Source of the DNA: UBA4615 sp964399635 | GTDB taxonomy: Bacteria > Pseudomonadota > Gammaproteobacteria > Burkholderiales > Burkholderiaceae_E | Direction: 5' to 3' | Length of the DNA stretch: 64,000 nucleotides | Assembly (NCBI GenBank): GCA_964399635.1 | Contig: CAYNRU010000014.1 | Location: 40,405 to 104,404 of the forward strand | Part shown: piece by piece, positions 35,086 to 43,960 of the stretch | Position numbering within the stretch: position 1 is the first letter of the stretch | Layout: every line of letters begins with the position of its first letter | The notes under the pieces: model-generated | Databases searched by the model: none | What the model saw: only the letters and a program-made list of their open reading frames with translations | Told to the model about the DNA's origin: nothing | Program-made: the position numbers and the translations under genes

Positions 35086-35580
35086 GTGAGCTACCTACCT
35101 CGGTGGGCTGAATCATCCATCACGCGGCCGGCGCTGTCGGACGAGCGCATCCAGGTGAACGCGGCAGGCCAGGTGGAGCTGAGACTCAAGACACCGTGGC
35201 GAGATGGAACGACGCACCTGGTGCTGAGTTCACTGGCGTTCCTGCAGCGGCTGGTGGCACTGGTGCCGCGGCCGCGACTGCACCTGATCCGGTACCACGG
35301 GGTGCAGGCGCCCAACGCCAGGTTGCGGGCGCGGGTGGTGCCGCAGGGGCCGCCCGCTCAGGCCCACGTGGCCACCGGGGTAGCGGCGCACGACGAGCTA
35401 GCTCGCTTCGAACGGCGTCAGGCAGCAGCCTTCGCCAAAGCGAGTGGCGAACTCGAGGGCTTCGTCGCGCCCCCGGACTTCGAAGCGCTCACCGAGCGCT
35501 ACGTCGCCGGCGATATCGGCATCGAGGACATGCTTGCGTGGCTCAATGAGCGATATCCAGACCAGCCCGCAAGCGCCTGA
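35086..35580 (+). pseudogene. IS91-family transposase fragment fused to a VbhA-like antitoxin tail
   Basis: In one frame, SSITRPALSDERIQVNAAGQ ... TPWRDGTTHLVLSSLAFLQRL ... RPRLHLIRYHGVQAPNARLR (to about 35385) is a middle part of an IS91-family transposase. The frame continues into FERRQAAAFAKASGELEGFVAPPDFEALTERYVAGDIGIEDMLAWL. That tail contains S-x-x-x-E-G (SGELEG, 35443-35460), the motif by which VbhA-type antitoxins block Fic AMP-transferases. No HPFx(D/E)GN Fic toxin follows; a start codon overlapping the 3' end (35546) leads only to a 32-codon frame. Both parts are therefore relics. Confidence 0.65.
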
Positions 35581-36371
35581 CCCCGCTCGACACCCTTCCG
35601 ACGGCAAGCACCGATTCCGACTAGACCAAGGCCCAGCAGGGTAATGGTGGCAGGGGCGGGGACGTCCTGCGCGACGGTGTAGCCGATGTCCTGAAAGGAC
35701 GCGATGGTGGTGCGACTCACGAACTCCGACCCCTCGTACCAGCCCGTCATCATCTCGTAGGCCAAGTCGCGGCCTTGGCGGTCGACGATGCCGGTCAGGC
35801 CCAAACCGTCACACACTTCGGCCCAGTGTCCATCGGCCGTACCGTCACTGCCACAAAGCTCGACCGGCACGAAGGTGGCGCTGGGCTGGTTGAATTCATC
35901 CTTGTAGGCACTCAGCGCATAAGCGCCGGTGAACTTGCCGGTGCCATCGGTATAGACACCGTTATCGGCCCACAAGCTGCCAAAGCCGATAACGTGCGCC
36001 ATCTCATGCTGGATAACACTGGTGAATGCACCGTACTTGATCAGGTCGTCGATCTCCCTTTTGTTGACGTTTATGACGCCTTCCGTCGCATACAGGAAAC
36101 CCCCGGCATCGACGCCGTCAGTAGGGCCTGCCTCAGCCGCGATGCCGCCATCGCCCAGATCCGCACTCGTTACCAAAATCGACAAGCCCGACAAAGTGCT
36201 GCTGCCCTGATAGCCAGTGATCTTGCCTTCCCAGAAAGTCTTGGCGGCGGTGAAGTAGGACTCCTCTGTGGGCGTGAACCCACTGAAACTCAAGTTGATG
36301 ATGAAGGACGCTTGCGCACCACCCGCCGTCAGCCCCAACAAGACCCCAACAATTGCTGCTATTGGCTTCAT
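35499..36371 (-). CDS. PEP-CTERM-type secreted metalloprotease-like protein with altered C-terminus
   Basis: 290 residues from ATG 36371 with AGGGAG upstream. A signal peptide (MKPIAAIVGVLLGLTAGGAQA) leads to a domain with HEMAHVIGFGSLW (HExxH plus a downstream glycine turn), a leishmanolysin-like zinc protease motif. Near the end lies a sorting signal, VPAPATITLLGLGLVGIGACRRK. In normal PEP-CTERM proteins the chain ends within a few residues of the Arg cluster; here about 31 extra residues follow, and they are antisense to the VbhA-like relic. The stop was probably lost at the rearrangement junction near 35590. No exosortase gene is in the window. Confidence 0.78.
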   Translation of the reverse strand: MKPIAAIVGVLLGLTAGGAQASFIINLSFSGFTPTEESYFTAAKTFWEGKITGYQGSSTLSGLSILVTSADLGDGGIAAEAGPTDGVDAGGFLYATEGVINVNKREIDDLIKYGAFTSVIQHEMAHVIGFGSLWADNGVYTDGTGKFTGAYALSAYKDEFNQPSATFVPVELCGSDGTADGHWAEVCDGLGLTGIVDRQGRDLAYEMMTGWYEGSEFVSRTTIASFQDIGYTVAQDVPAPATITLLGLGLVGIGACRRKGVERGQALAGWSGYRSLSHASMSSMPISPAT

Positions 36372-37026
36372 TCTTAAGCTCCCTTGCGTTTGTTTGATAT
36401 CGGTTGAGTGAAGTCGAGTGTCGCGCCCGCGGTGCCGATCGATATGACAGCGCGAAGCGCGGTGCCGCCAAGGTTCACGAACGAGCCGGGGCGGGACTTG
36501 GGTGCCCCGTTCCCGGAAGGGTTGGGCGTCATTGAGCGCATCGGAGATCCTTACCCAGTGGTGTCGGCCGGTGTGCACGAGGGCGACCGACCGGATCACG
36601 CCGGACCGGGAGGTACCGGGGTCTCGGCGACGCGGCACCCCGCCGCGCAATACGAAGGCTAATGAGGCGCTTCGGCGCGATCCACCTGTTCCGGGAAAGG
36701 CCCGCGATGCAGACCGCGACGTACCGCCGTCCGATACCGACGCTGTCCGACCCTATTGCATTCGAGCGCGAAGTCGACGCCCGTGGGCTTAACTGCCCGC
36801 CTCGTTCCTGAGAGTCCGCACGCGCGTGCGCGCGCAGTCGCCGAAGTATCGCCGGACGATTCCTTCCGGGCCGCCGTCCGGGCCTTCGCGTTCGGCGCTT
36901 GGCGGCACCTGCCTGTGTGCACGACAGTCCGTTCCGCGCGGCAGGACGCCGCGACGCCAGACCCGGGCCGCAGGTACATCGCCGCGGCTAACCCGAGGTC
37001 GGTGCCACGTCGACAGGAATACCGCC
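36372..37026. other. 655-bp gap with nothing recognised
   Basis: Between the divergent PEP-CTERM and beta-barrel genes I find no convincing coding frame, repeat or RNA. It may hold promoters for both genes and decayed DNA. Confidence 0.4.
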
Positions 37027-37689
37027 ATGCACTCGATTCCCCGCTCCACCCGCACCCTCCGTTCCGCCGCGGGGCTCGCCCTCCTCGCCGCGCTCGCGGT
37101 CGCGCCCGCCGCTCACGCGCAGCAGGTTGCGCCGGCCGGCGGGTTCGACGGCTATGTCGGTCTCACCTACGGCTTCGCATTCGGCCTCCTGGACGGCTAC
37201 GACACCTGCACCATCAACTGCCCGGGCAACGGCGGCGGCGGTGCCGCCGGCATCTTCGCCGGCGTTCGGGCTTGGACCGTACCCCTCTTCGGCGGTCTGC
37301 CGCTGTATGCAGAGGCCGGCTGGCAGGACTTCGGGAAGGTCAAGTCGGCCTACTACTATTCCACCCCGCCGGGCAGCGGCATCTTCTACGCGACCACGTC
37401 CGGCAACGCCTTCTACGCGGCCGCGAAGCTCGAGGTGCCGATCAGCGAGAAGTTCTCCTTCTTCGGCCGTCTCGGCATCGCGCAGACGAAGGTCGACGTC
37501 GTCGGCGGCGTCGGCGCGGGCACGCGGCTGCAGGGCCTCGGCGGCTCCGGCACCGAGTTGCTGCTGGGGACTGGGTGGCAGTACCGTTTCGCCCCGAACT
37601 GGTCGGTCCGCGGGGATTTGACTGGCTTCGGCGGCCCGCGCGGCACGTTTGCGGCTGCGTGGAACCTCGGCGTGGCGTACCACTTCTGA
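37027..37689 (+). CDS. Outer-membrane beta-barrel protein (OmpA/OmpW-like fold)
   Basis: A 220-residue protein with a signal peptide ending near AAHAQQ, then alternating aromatic/hydrophobic strands (FDGYVGLTYGFAFG, FAGVRAWTVP, LPLYAEAGWQDFGK, FFGRLGIAQTKVDV, TELLLGTGWQYRF, FAAAWNLGVAYHF) ending in a C-terminal phenylalanine. This is an 8-stranded outer-membrane barrel pattern. CTINCPG in the first loop may form a disulfide. A lipoprotein gene follows 20 bp later, so they probably form a cell-envelope operon. Function unknown. Confidence 0.75.
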   Translation: MHSIPRSTRTLRSAAGLALLAALAVAPAAHAQQVAPAGGFDGYVGLTYGFAFGLLDGYDTCTINCPGNGGGGAAGIFAGVRAWTVPLFGGLPLYAEAGWQDFGKVKSAYYYSTPPGSGIFYATTSGNAFYAAAKLEVPISEKFSFFGRLGIAQTKVDVVGGVGAGTRLQGLGGSGTELLLGTGWQYRFAPNWSVRGDLTGFGGPRGTFAAAWNLGVAYHF

Positions 37690-37709
37690 CTGTCGACCGG
37701 GAGACTGCC

Positions 37710-38327
37710 ATGCACCTACCAGGGATTGGCTGGTTAGCCGGCCTCAATGCCAACTCGCCGGGTCGATCCGTCCGGGCGACTGTTCGCGGCGCGACGATCG
37801 CGGCGCTCGCCGGACTCGTGCTGCTCGGTGGTTGCACGACGACGGTCGTCGCGCGATACCCGCCGAGCGCCGATCAGGTCCTCGCGATGAAGGCGTTGCG
37901 GCTGCCTGGGGTGGGTCTGGAGCCCTTCGCCCCTCCGGAGCAGTCTCCTGGCCCCTGCCGACAAGGGTTGAGGAGCGGGCCCGGAGGCGGAGACTACGCC
38001 GCTTACATCAGCCGGGCGTTCGCGGAAGTGGTCAAGTTCGGAGACGCGTACGCGAATGTGTCGCCGCGGGTCATGCTGGGCGGACAGGTCACCCGGATCG
38101 GGTTCTCGACCGTCGAGTCCGGATTCTCGCGGGGCTATTGGGATATCGAGCTGGAACTGGTGTCCTCGAACGGTCGTCGGATGACGGTCACCGAGCGCTA
38201 TGAGTTCCCCAGCAGCTTCGTGGGCGTCTACGCCTGTACTGCCGCGGCGGCGGCCTTCCCGGCTGCGGTCGAGCGGCTCATCGGCACGGCGCTTCGCTCG
38301 GAGCGCTTCAGCGGGCTGTTCGAATGA
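37710..38327 (+). CDS. Predicted lipoprotein
   Basis: A 205-residue protein; after a long N-terminus the helix ATIAALAGLVLLGGC ends with a lipobox (LGGC), giving a lipid-anchored mature protein starting CTTTVVARYPPS. An ATG nearer the helix does not exist, so the start is uncertain. The mature domain (FAEVVKFGDAYANVSPRVMLGGQVTRIGFSTVESG) is not assigned to a family with confidence. It follows the beta-barrel gene closely. Confidence 0.6.
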   Translation: MHLPGIGWLAGLNANSPGRSVRATVRGATIAALAGLVLLGGCTTTVVARYPPSADQVLAMKALRLPGVGLEPFAPPEQSPGPCRQGLRSGPGGGDYAAYISRAFAEVVKFGDAYANVSPRVMLGGQVTRIGFSTVESGFSRGYWDIELELVSSNGRRMTVTERYEFPSSFVGVYACTAAAAAFPAAVERLIGTALRSERFSGLFE

Positions 38328-38371
38328 CCGAGCGGCCGCCCCGCGCGGATCGGTCCGATCGGCCGCTGCGG

Positions 38372-39106
38372 TCAGGCCCTGCGCAGCGCAGTGAATGCGC
38401 CGAGTTCCCACGAGCGCAGAGCGAGGATCATCGTATAGCCGTCCCGTTCCGGCGCTTGAGCACGATGGTCCTCGCGATGCAGTCGGGAGAGCTCGGTACC
38501 GAGCCGCTCGATCTGCTGGATCAGCTCGCGTGTGCTGGCCGGCGCGAGGCGCCCGTGGACGGCGAGCAAGGTGTCGCCGGGGCCGTCGAATCGACCGTCG
38601 AAGTAGTCATGGACCACATGCTCGCGAAAGAACTGCTGCACGGGGCCGTCGGGGAGCCAGCGGAATGTCGGCGAGACGCGCAGCCGGTAGCGGTTCAGCG
38701 GCTTGAGTTCGATCAGGCCCAGTCGGTCGAGCACGGCAAGCCGGGCGATGCATTCCGGCTCGTCGAGGCGATAGGTCTGCACGATGTGCTCGAAGGCCCA
38801 GTGTCCGATGCAGCACACGGCCACCAGGAGCAGCCGCGGGTCCCCTACGAGGGAGCGTTCCTGCTCGGCAGTCAGCCGGTCGACGAGCGCGACAGGCTCC
38901 AGCGAACGGTGCAGCACGTCTTCCAGGGTCGTGCCCGCCGCGACGCAGAACACCGCCAGCCGCGACAACGACAAGTCCGCCTGTCCCAGGAGGCGCTTGA
39001 TGCTCGACTCGCTCATGCCCACCCGAGAGGCGAGGTCCGCATACGTGACGCCTGCCCGTCGCATCTCGGCGCGCAGCGTCTTTACGATCAACTCGGGAGT
39101 GCTCAT
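38372..39106 (-). CDS. XRE-family helix-turn-helix regulator
   Basis: A 244-residue protein. The N-terminal HTH (LIVKTLRAEMRRAGVTYADLASRVGMSESSIKRLLGQADLSLSRLAVFCVAAGTTLED) is XRE-like. The C-terminal 170 residues (VDRLTAEQERSLVGDPRLLLVAVCCIGHWAFEHIV) form a helical domain of unknown ligand, as in a group of proteobacterial one-component regulators. It is divergent from the tandem patatin genes, with an 18-bp inverted repeat in the 250-bp intergenic region, so it may control them. Confidence 0.8.
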   Translation of the reverse strand: MSTPELIVKTLRAEMRRAGVTYADLASRVGMSESSIKRLLGQADLSLSRLAVFCVAAGTTLEDVLHRSLEPVALVDRLTAEQERSLVGDPRLLLVAVCCIGHWAFEHIVQTYRLDEPECIARLAVLDRLGLIELKPLNRYRLRVSPTFRWLPDGPVQQFFREHVVHDYFDGRFDGPGDTLLAVHGRLAPASTRELIQQIERLGTELSRLHREDHRAQAPERDGYTMILALRSWELGAFTALRRA

Positions 39107-39267
39107 GCAGTATCGATTCCGGGCCAGCTTCGAGCGGCCGTGTGATCAGGGCAGGAGGGGCTGTCCTGCAGGGCCGCCGATCGGGGTACGGCCGCCGTTG
39201 CGCGGAGGGCCGTCGCACGGTGGTCACCAATCGAACCCATCACGTTCGGCGTTCGACAGCCGGGCAG

Positions 39268-39285
39268 TACACTGCCAAAAGTGTA
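39268..39285. promoter_or_regulatory. Inverted repeat upstream of the patatin pair
   Basis: TACACTGCCAAAAGTGTA has perfect 6-bp arms around a 6-base spacer, 71 bp before the first patatin ATG and between two divergent genes. A site for the XRE-type regulator is a reasonable guess. Confidence 0.45.
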
Positions 39286-39356
39286 ACTGACGACCTGCTT
39301 CGGGCGCACGCTCCGCCCATCGGTCGGGCGACCGAGCAGGCCTAGCAACCGATTCC

Positions 39357-41612
39357 ATGCCGAACCGCCGCGGGTCCCGCGTCCTCCTGGTCGCAGTCGC
39401 GCTCGGGCTCGTCGTAGGCACGCCCGCGGGCGTCGCGGCCGAACGGACCGACGGCTCGCCGCGTGTCGCGCTGGTGCTGTCGGGCGGCGGCGCGCGGGGC
39501 TTCGCGCACATCGGCGTCTTGCGCGTCCTGGAGCGCTTGCGCATTCCGGTGGACCTGGTGGTCGGCACCAGTATGGGCGCCGCAGTGGGCGGCGCCTATG
39601 CCGCCGGTGTCGGTCCTGACGCACTCGAAGTCTTCGCCCTGGGCACCGACTGGGCCGCGGTCCTCGCCGACCGTCCGCCGCGCTCGGAGCAGCCGATCCG
39701 ACGGCGCACGGACGACATCGAGGTGCCCTCGCGTGTCGAGTTGGGGATCGGGCCGAACGGGCTGCTCGCCCCGAGGTCGGCGGCCGGCAGCCAGGCGCTC
39801 GAAGCCGCGCTGCGTCGTCTGCTGCCGGCGGGGGCCGGAGACCGTGCAGCCCGTGCTCAACCGGTGCCGTTCGCAGCGGTGGCCACCGACCTGAAGACCG
39901 GTCAGCGGGTCGACCTGCAAGAAGCGCCGTTGTTCGCAGCGATCCGAGCATCGCTGTCCGTGCCGGGGCTGTTCCCGCCGTTCCGGTATGACGGCCGATC
40001 CCTCGTCGACGGCGGCCTGGTGCGTAACCTGCCGATCGACCTCGCTCGTGCGCTCGGCGCGGACGTGGTCATCGCGGTGAACCTCGGCACGCCGCTCGCT
40101 GACGAGGCGGGTGTCAGCGATGCGCTCGGCGCCACGCAGCAGATGCTCAACATCCTGACCGAACGCAACGTCCAGCGCTCGCTGCGCGAACTGCGCCCGC
40201 AGGATGTTCTGATCGAGCCGCAACTCGGCGCCGCGAGCTTCGTCGATTTTCAGGCGGCTCGCGCCGCCATCGACGCAGGCGAGCGGGCCGCGTGGGAGGC
40301 GTCTGGACGGCTCGCGGCGCTGGCCTTGCCGGAAGCCGCCTACGCCGCGCGTGCCCGCCAACTGGCGTCGTTGCGCGACGTGGCGACCCGTCCGGGCAAC
40401 CGGTCGATCGCGTCGGTGTCGGTCGTCGGCACGCGCATCGCCGACCCGGCGACGCTGGCGGCCGAATCGCGGCTGGTTCGCGGGCAACAGGCATCGACCG
40501 AAGATGTGCAGCGCGCCGCGGACCGACTCTACGGTCGCGGCGATTTCGAGCGGGTCGATGTCCGCGTCGACGACGATCCCGACGGAATGCGAGTGAGCTT
40601 CGAGCCGGTCGAACCGCCGTCGCAACGCAGCCGCCTGAGACTGGGGCTGCAGTTCGGCACGGATTTTCGCGACGACACGGAGGTGTCGGTCTCCGCCTTG
40701 CACCTGCTGCCCTGGCTCAATGCGTGGGGCGGGGAACTGCGCACCCTGCTGCGCGCGGGCTCGACCGCCCGAGCCGCGGTCGAATGGTGGCAGCCGCTCG
40801 GTCCGGGTTCGGACTGGTTCGGGGTGGCAAGTGCGCGCTACGCATCGAAGTCCGAGCTCGTGTACGCCAACCAACGGCCGTTATTTTTGTTCGGCTCTCA
40901 GCGCACCGGCGTGGGCTTGGCGGCCGGGCGACTGATCGGCGATCTCGGCTACGGGTCGGTCGGCATCACGCGGTCGGTTCGGCGAGACCGGGCCGTGTTG
41001 CCTTATGTGCCCGAAGACGTGGAGGGGGGCAACTTAGAAGCAGGTGCCCGCACGATCGGCACCGCGGCGGTGCTCATCGACACCCGCGAGCCCATCGGCT
41101 TTCCGGAGCGCGGCACGATGTTCGCCGCGGCCTACGAGCGGCCGTTCCGGGCGGAGCGCGATAACGAGTACGGCCCGGGCGATGCCGTGACGGTGCAGGC
41201 GATGCAGGCGTTCCGCTTTGCAGAGGTGTCGGGACATGTCTACGGCGAGTTCGTCCGGTCGCGCGGACCCGACGTCGTGCCGGCGCTCGGCGGCTTCCTG
41301 CGACTCTCGGGGACCCCGCGCAACGCGCTCTACCCCGATGGGGAGGCCGTGCTGTTCGGTCGCCTGGTGCTCGGCGTGCCCATCGGCGCGATGCCCGTCG
41401 GGCTGGGGGGCGCGGTCCGCGCCGGGATGTCCTTCGAGGGCGCCAACGGTTTTGGCGATCGATCCGAAGCCATCCAGAGCCTCGGCGGCGTCCGCATCGC
41501 GGGCAGCGTCTTCACGTCGGTCGATACCCGGTTCGGCCCGTTGTACGCCGCGCTCGGCAAGACCAGCGGCATCAGACCGGGTCTGTACCTGCTGCTGGGG
41601 CCGTACTGGTGA
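39357..41612 (+). CDS. Patatin-like phospholipase with outer-membrane barrel (PlpD-like, type Vd), copy 1
   Basis: 751 residues: signal peptide (LLVAVALGLVVGTPAGVAA), patatin domain with the oxyanion loop SGGGARGF, nucleophile Ser72 in GTSMG and catalytic Asp218 in VDGGLVRNLP. A POTRA-like segment (ASVSVVGTRIADPATLAAESRLVRGQQAS...ADRLYGRGDFERVDV) follows, then a barrel ending PGLYLLLGPYW. This is the layout of PlpD, a type Vd autotransporter whose lipase domain is moved through its own barrel. Stop and next start overlap (GTGA), so the two paralogs are cotranslated. Confidence 0.88.
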   Translation: MPNRRGSRVLLVAVALGLVVGTPAGVAAERTDGSPRVALVLSGGGARGFAHIGVLRVLERLRIPVDLVVGTSMGAAVGGAYAAGVGPDALEVFALGTDWAAVLADRPPRSEQPIRRRTDDIEVPSRVELGIGPNGLLAPRSAAGSQALEAALRRLLPAGAGDRAARAQPVPFAAVATDLKTGQRVDLQEAPLFAAIRASLSVPGLFPPFRYDGRSLVDGGLVRNLPIDLARALGADVVIAVNLGTPLADEAGVSDALGATQQMLNILTERNVQRSLRELRPQDVLIEPQLGAASFVDFQAARAAIDAGERAAWEASGRLAALALPEAAYAARARQLASLRDVATRPGNRSIASVSVVGTRIADPATLAAESRLVRGQQASTEDVQRAADRLYGRGDFERVDVRVDDDPDGMRVSFEPVEPPSQRSRLRLGLQFGTDFRDDTEVSVSALHLLPWLNAWGGELRTLLRAGSTARAAVEWWQPLGPGSDWFGVASARYASKSELVYANQRPLFLFGSQRTGVGLAAGRLIGDLGYGSVGITRSVRRDRAVLPYVPEDVEGGNLEAGARTIGTAAVLIDTREPIGFPERGTMFAAAYERPFRAERDNEYGPGDAVTVQAMQAFRFAEVSGHVYGEFVRSRGPDVVPALGGFLRLSGTPRNALYPDGEAVLFGRLVLGVPIGAMPVGLGGAVRAGMSFEGANGFGDRSEAIQSLGGVRIAGSVFTSVDTRFGPLYAALGKTSGIRPGLYLLLGPYW

Positions 41613-43960
41613 GGCCGCACGACGTCGCGTCCCACCGCGCGTCACCGGACGGCTTCGCTGCATGGGCCGCCTGCATCGCGCTCGTGTTCGCAGTCGGCTC
41701 GGCCTTGCCCGAAGCGGCCTGTGCAAGCGAGCCACCGAACCCGCTGCAATCAGCCGGTCCGCCCCCACCAGCAGCCGTCACCACCTCCCCGGGCCCGAAC
41801 GAGCCGCTGCGCCGCCCGCGGATCGCACTGGTGCTCTCCGGCGGCGGCGCGCGCGGATTCGCACACGTCGGTGCCCTGAGGGAGCTCGAGCGGATGCGGG
41901 TGCCGGTGGACCTCGTCATCGGCACGAGCATGGGCGCGGCAATCGGGGGGGCCTGGGCGGCCGGCGCGAGCGTCGACGCGCTCGAGCGTCTCGTGCGGGA
42001 GACGGACTGGGACTCGATCCTCTCCGACCGGCCACCCCGCGCGTCCTTGTCCGTGAGACGACGTGCCGACGAGCGCGACGTGCCTTCGCGCATCGAGGTC
42101 GGCATCGGTTCCGGTGGCCTGATCGCTCCGCCGTCGGCGATCTCGAGCCAGGCGTTCGAGGCGGTGATCCGCGACGCGTTGCCGCCCGGCGCCGGAGATC
42201 GCTCGGCCTCATCGCAGCCGGTGCCGTTCGCCGCAGTGGCGACCGACCTGCTCACCGGCCGGGCGCAGGTGCTCCGGGACGTGCCGCTGCGGGTCGCGAT
42301 CCGGGCCTCGCTGGCAGTGCCCGGGCTCTTCGCGCCGTACCGGTACGAGGGGCGGCTGCTGGTCGATGGCGGTCTCGTCGAGAACCTTCCCGTCGAACTC
42401 GCCCGCTCGCTCGGGGCGGACGTGGTGATCGCGGTGAATGCCGGGCAGGGTCCGTCGGAGAACGCCGAAGGGGACGATGCCCTGGCGATCACGCGCCGGA
42501 TGATCGCGATCCTGACCGATCAGAACGTCGACGATTCGCTGCGCAGTCTTGCCGATCGCGACGTGCTGGTGACGCCTCGGCTGGGCGCGCTGGAGACGCT
42601 GGCGCTGCGGGCAGGGGCCAGTGCGATCGACGCGGGAGCGCGCGCGGTGATGGAGGTCGAGGAGCGGCTTGCGCCGCTTGCGCTCGACGCCGAGGCCTAC
42701 GCGGCCCTTGCGTCGGCCCGCCTCGCCACGCCCCCTCCCGCGTCCTCGCGCATCCTGGCGGGCGTGCGCGTCGTGGGCACGCGTCGCGCCGATCCGGCGA
42801 CCCTGGTGGCCGAGTCCGGCCTGCGCCCCGGGGCCGTCGCGACCCTCGACGAGATCCGCGACGCGGCCGACCGGCTGTATGGCCGCGGGGACTTCGAGCG
42901 GGTGGAGGTCACCGTCGACGAGGCGCCCGAGGGGCGCCTCGTCACGCTGTCGCCCGTCGAGTCGGCCTGGCTCGCGAACCGGCTCCGGCTCGGCCTGCAG
43001 TTCGCGACCGACTTCCGCGACACGCACACTGCGACCCTCGCGGCGCTCCATGTGTTGCCCTGGCTGAATGCCTGGGGTGCAGAGTGGCGCACCTTAGTGC
43101 GTGCCGGCACGCAGCTCGAGGGGCGTACGGAATGGTGGCAGCCGCTCGGCCCCGGCTCGCCGTGGTATGCGTCGGCTCAGGCGTCGTATAAGTCCCGGAC
43201 CGACACGCTCTACGTCGACGGCTGGCGGCCCCTCGCCCTGATCGGGACGAGACAATCCGAGGTGCGCGTGACTGCCGGGCGCCTGCTGGGGAGTCTCGGC
43301 GTGGCGGAACTCGGGCTGGCCCATCGTGCGTCCGGGGCCCGCCTAGTGCTCCCGGATTCCGACCTAATCCCCAACCAGAGCGATGGTTTTGGCGTCCGCT
43401 TTCCGCCGATCCCGGGCGGCATCTACGCCGGCAAAGTCGTCACGGCCGGGCTGCGCCTCGACACGGTGGAGCCGCTCGCGTTCCCGGCGCGCGGGACGCT
43501 GCTTTCGATCGCGCTGGAGCGCCCGCTCGACGGGCCGGCGCCTGGCGGACGCCCGCTCTGGGGCTCCGCCTCCATGCTGCAGGCGGCCAGACACGGATCG
43601 TTGGCCGGGCACCTGTATGCCGAATGGACGAGCGGCCCCGCACGGGTGGGCGGCTTTCTTCGCGCGAGCGGTCTGCCCGTCACCGTCTCGGAGAGCCGGT
43701 CGACGCTGTTCCTCCGCGGCGTCGCAGCGCACCAGCTCGGCACGATGCCGGTCGGCTGGGGCGGGGCCATTCGCATCGGGGGTTCGCTCGAATGGCTCGA
43801 CGCGCCGGGATGGGCCGATCTGGGCAACGGACGCGGATCGGCCGCGGGGGGCAGCGTGTTCGCGTCGGTCGACACGCGCCTGGGACCGCTGCATCTGGCG
43901 CTCGGGCAAACCTACGGATTCTCGCCCGTCTTGCGCTTGATTCTCGGGCCGGTATGGTGA
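41609..43960 (+). CDS. Patatin-like phospholipase with outer-membrane barrel (PlpD-like, type Vd), copy 2
   Basis: 783 residues from GTG 41609. It has the same architecture as the preceding gene: signal peptide (ACIALVFAVGSALPEAACAS), a proline-rich spacer, the patatin domain with SGGGARGF, Ser107 in GTSMG and Asp253 in VDGGLVENLP, the POTRA-like region (AGVRVVGTRRADPATLVAESGLRPGAVATL) and a barrel ending SPVLRLILGPVW. The two proteins align throughout but differ at many positions, so the duplication is old. The tail beyond the gene leads into IS91 relics. Confidence 0.88.
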   Translation: MRPHDVASHRASPDGFAAWAACIALVFAVGSALPEAACASEPPNPLQSAGPPPPAAVTTSPGPNEPLRRPRIALVLSGGGARGFAHVGALRELERMRVPVDLVIGTSMGAAIGGAWAAGASVDALERLVRETDWDSILSDRPPRASLSVRRRADERDVPSRIEVGIGSGGLIAPPSAISSQAFEAVIRDALPPGAGDRSASSQPVPFAAVATDLLTGRAQVLRDVPLRVAIRASLAVPGLFAPYRYEGRLLVDGGLVENLPVELARSLGADVVIAVNAGQGPSENAEGDDALAITRRMIAILTDQNVDDSLRSLADRDVLVTPRLGALETLALRAGASAIDAGARAVMEVEERLAPLALDAEAYAALASARLATPPPASSRILAGVRVVGTRRADPATLVAESGLRPGAVATLDEIRDAADRLYGRGDFERVEVTVDEAPEGRLVTLSPVESAWLANRLRLGLQFATDFRDTHTATLAALHVLPWLNAWGAEWRTLVRAGTQLEGRTEWWQPLGPGSPWYASAQASYKSRTDTLYVDGWRPLALIGTRQSEVRVTAGRLLGSLGVAELGLAHRASGARLVLPDSDLIPNQSDGFGVRFPPIPGGIYAGKVVTAGLRLDTVEPLAFPARGTLLSIALERPLDGPAPGGRPLWGSASMLQAARHGSLAGHLYAEWTSGPARVGGFLRASGLPVTVSESRSTLFLRGVAAHQLGTMPVGWGGAIRIGGSLEWLDAPGWADLGNGRGSAAGGSVFASVDTRLGPLHLALGQTYGFSPVLRLILGPVW

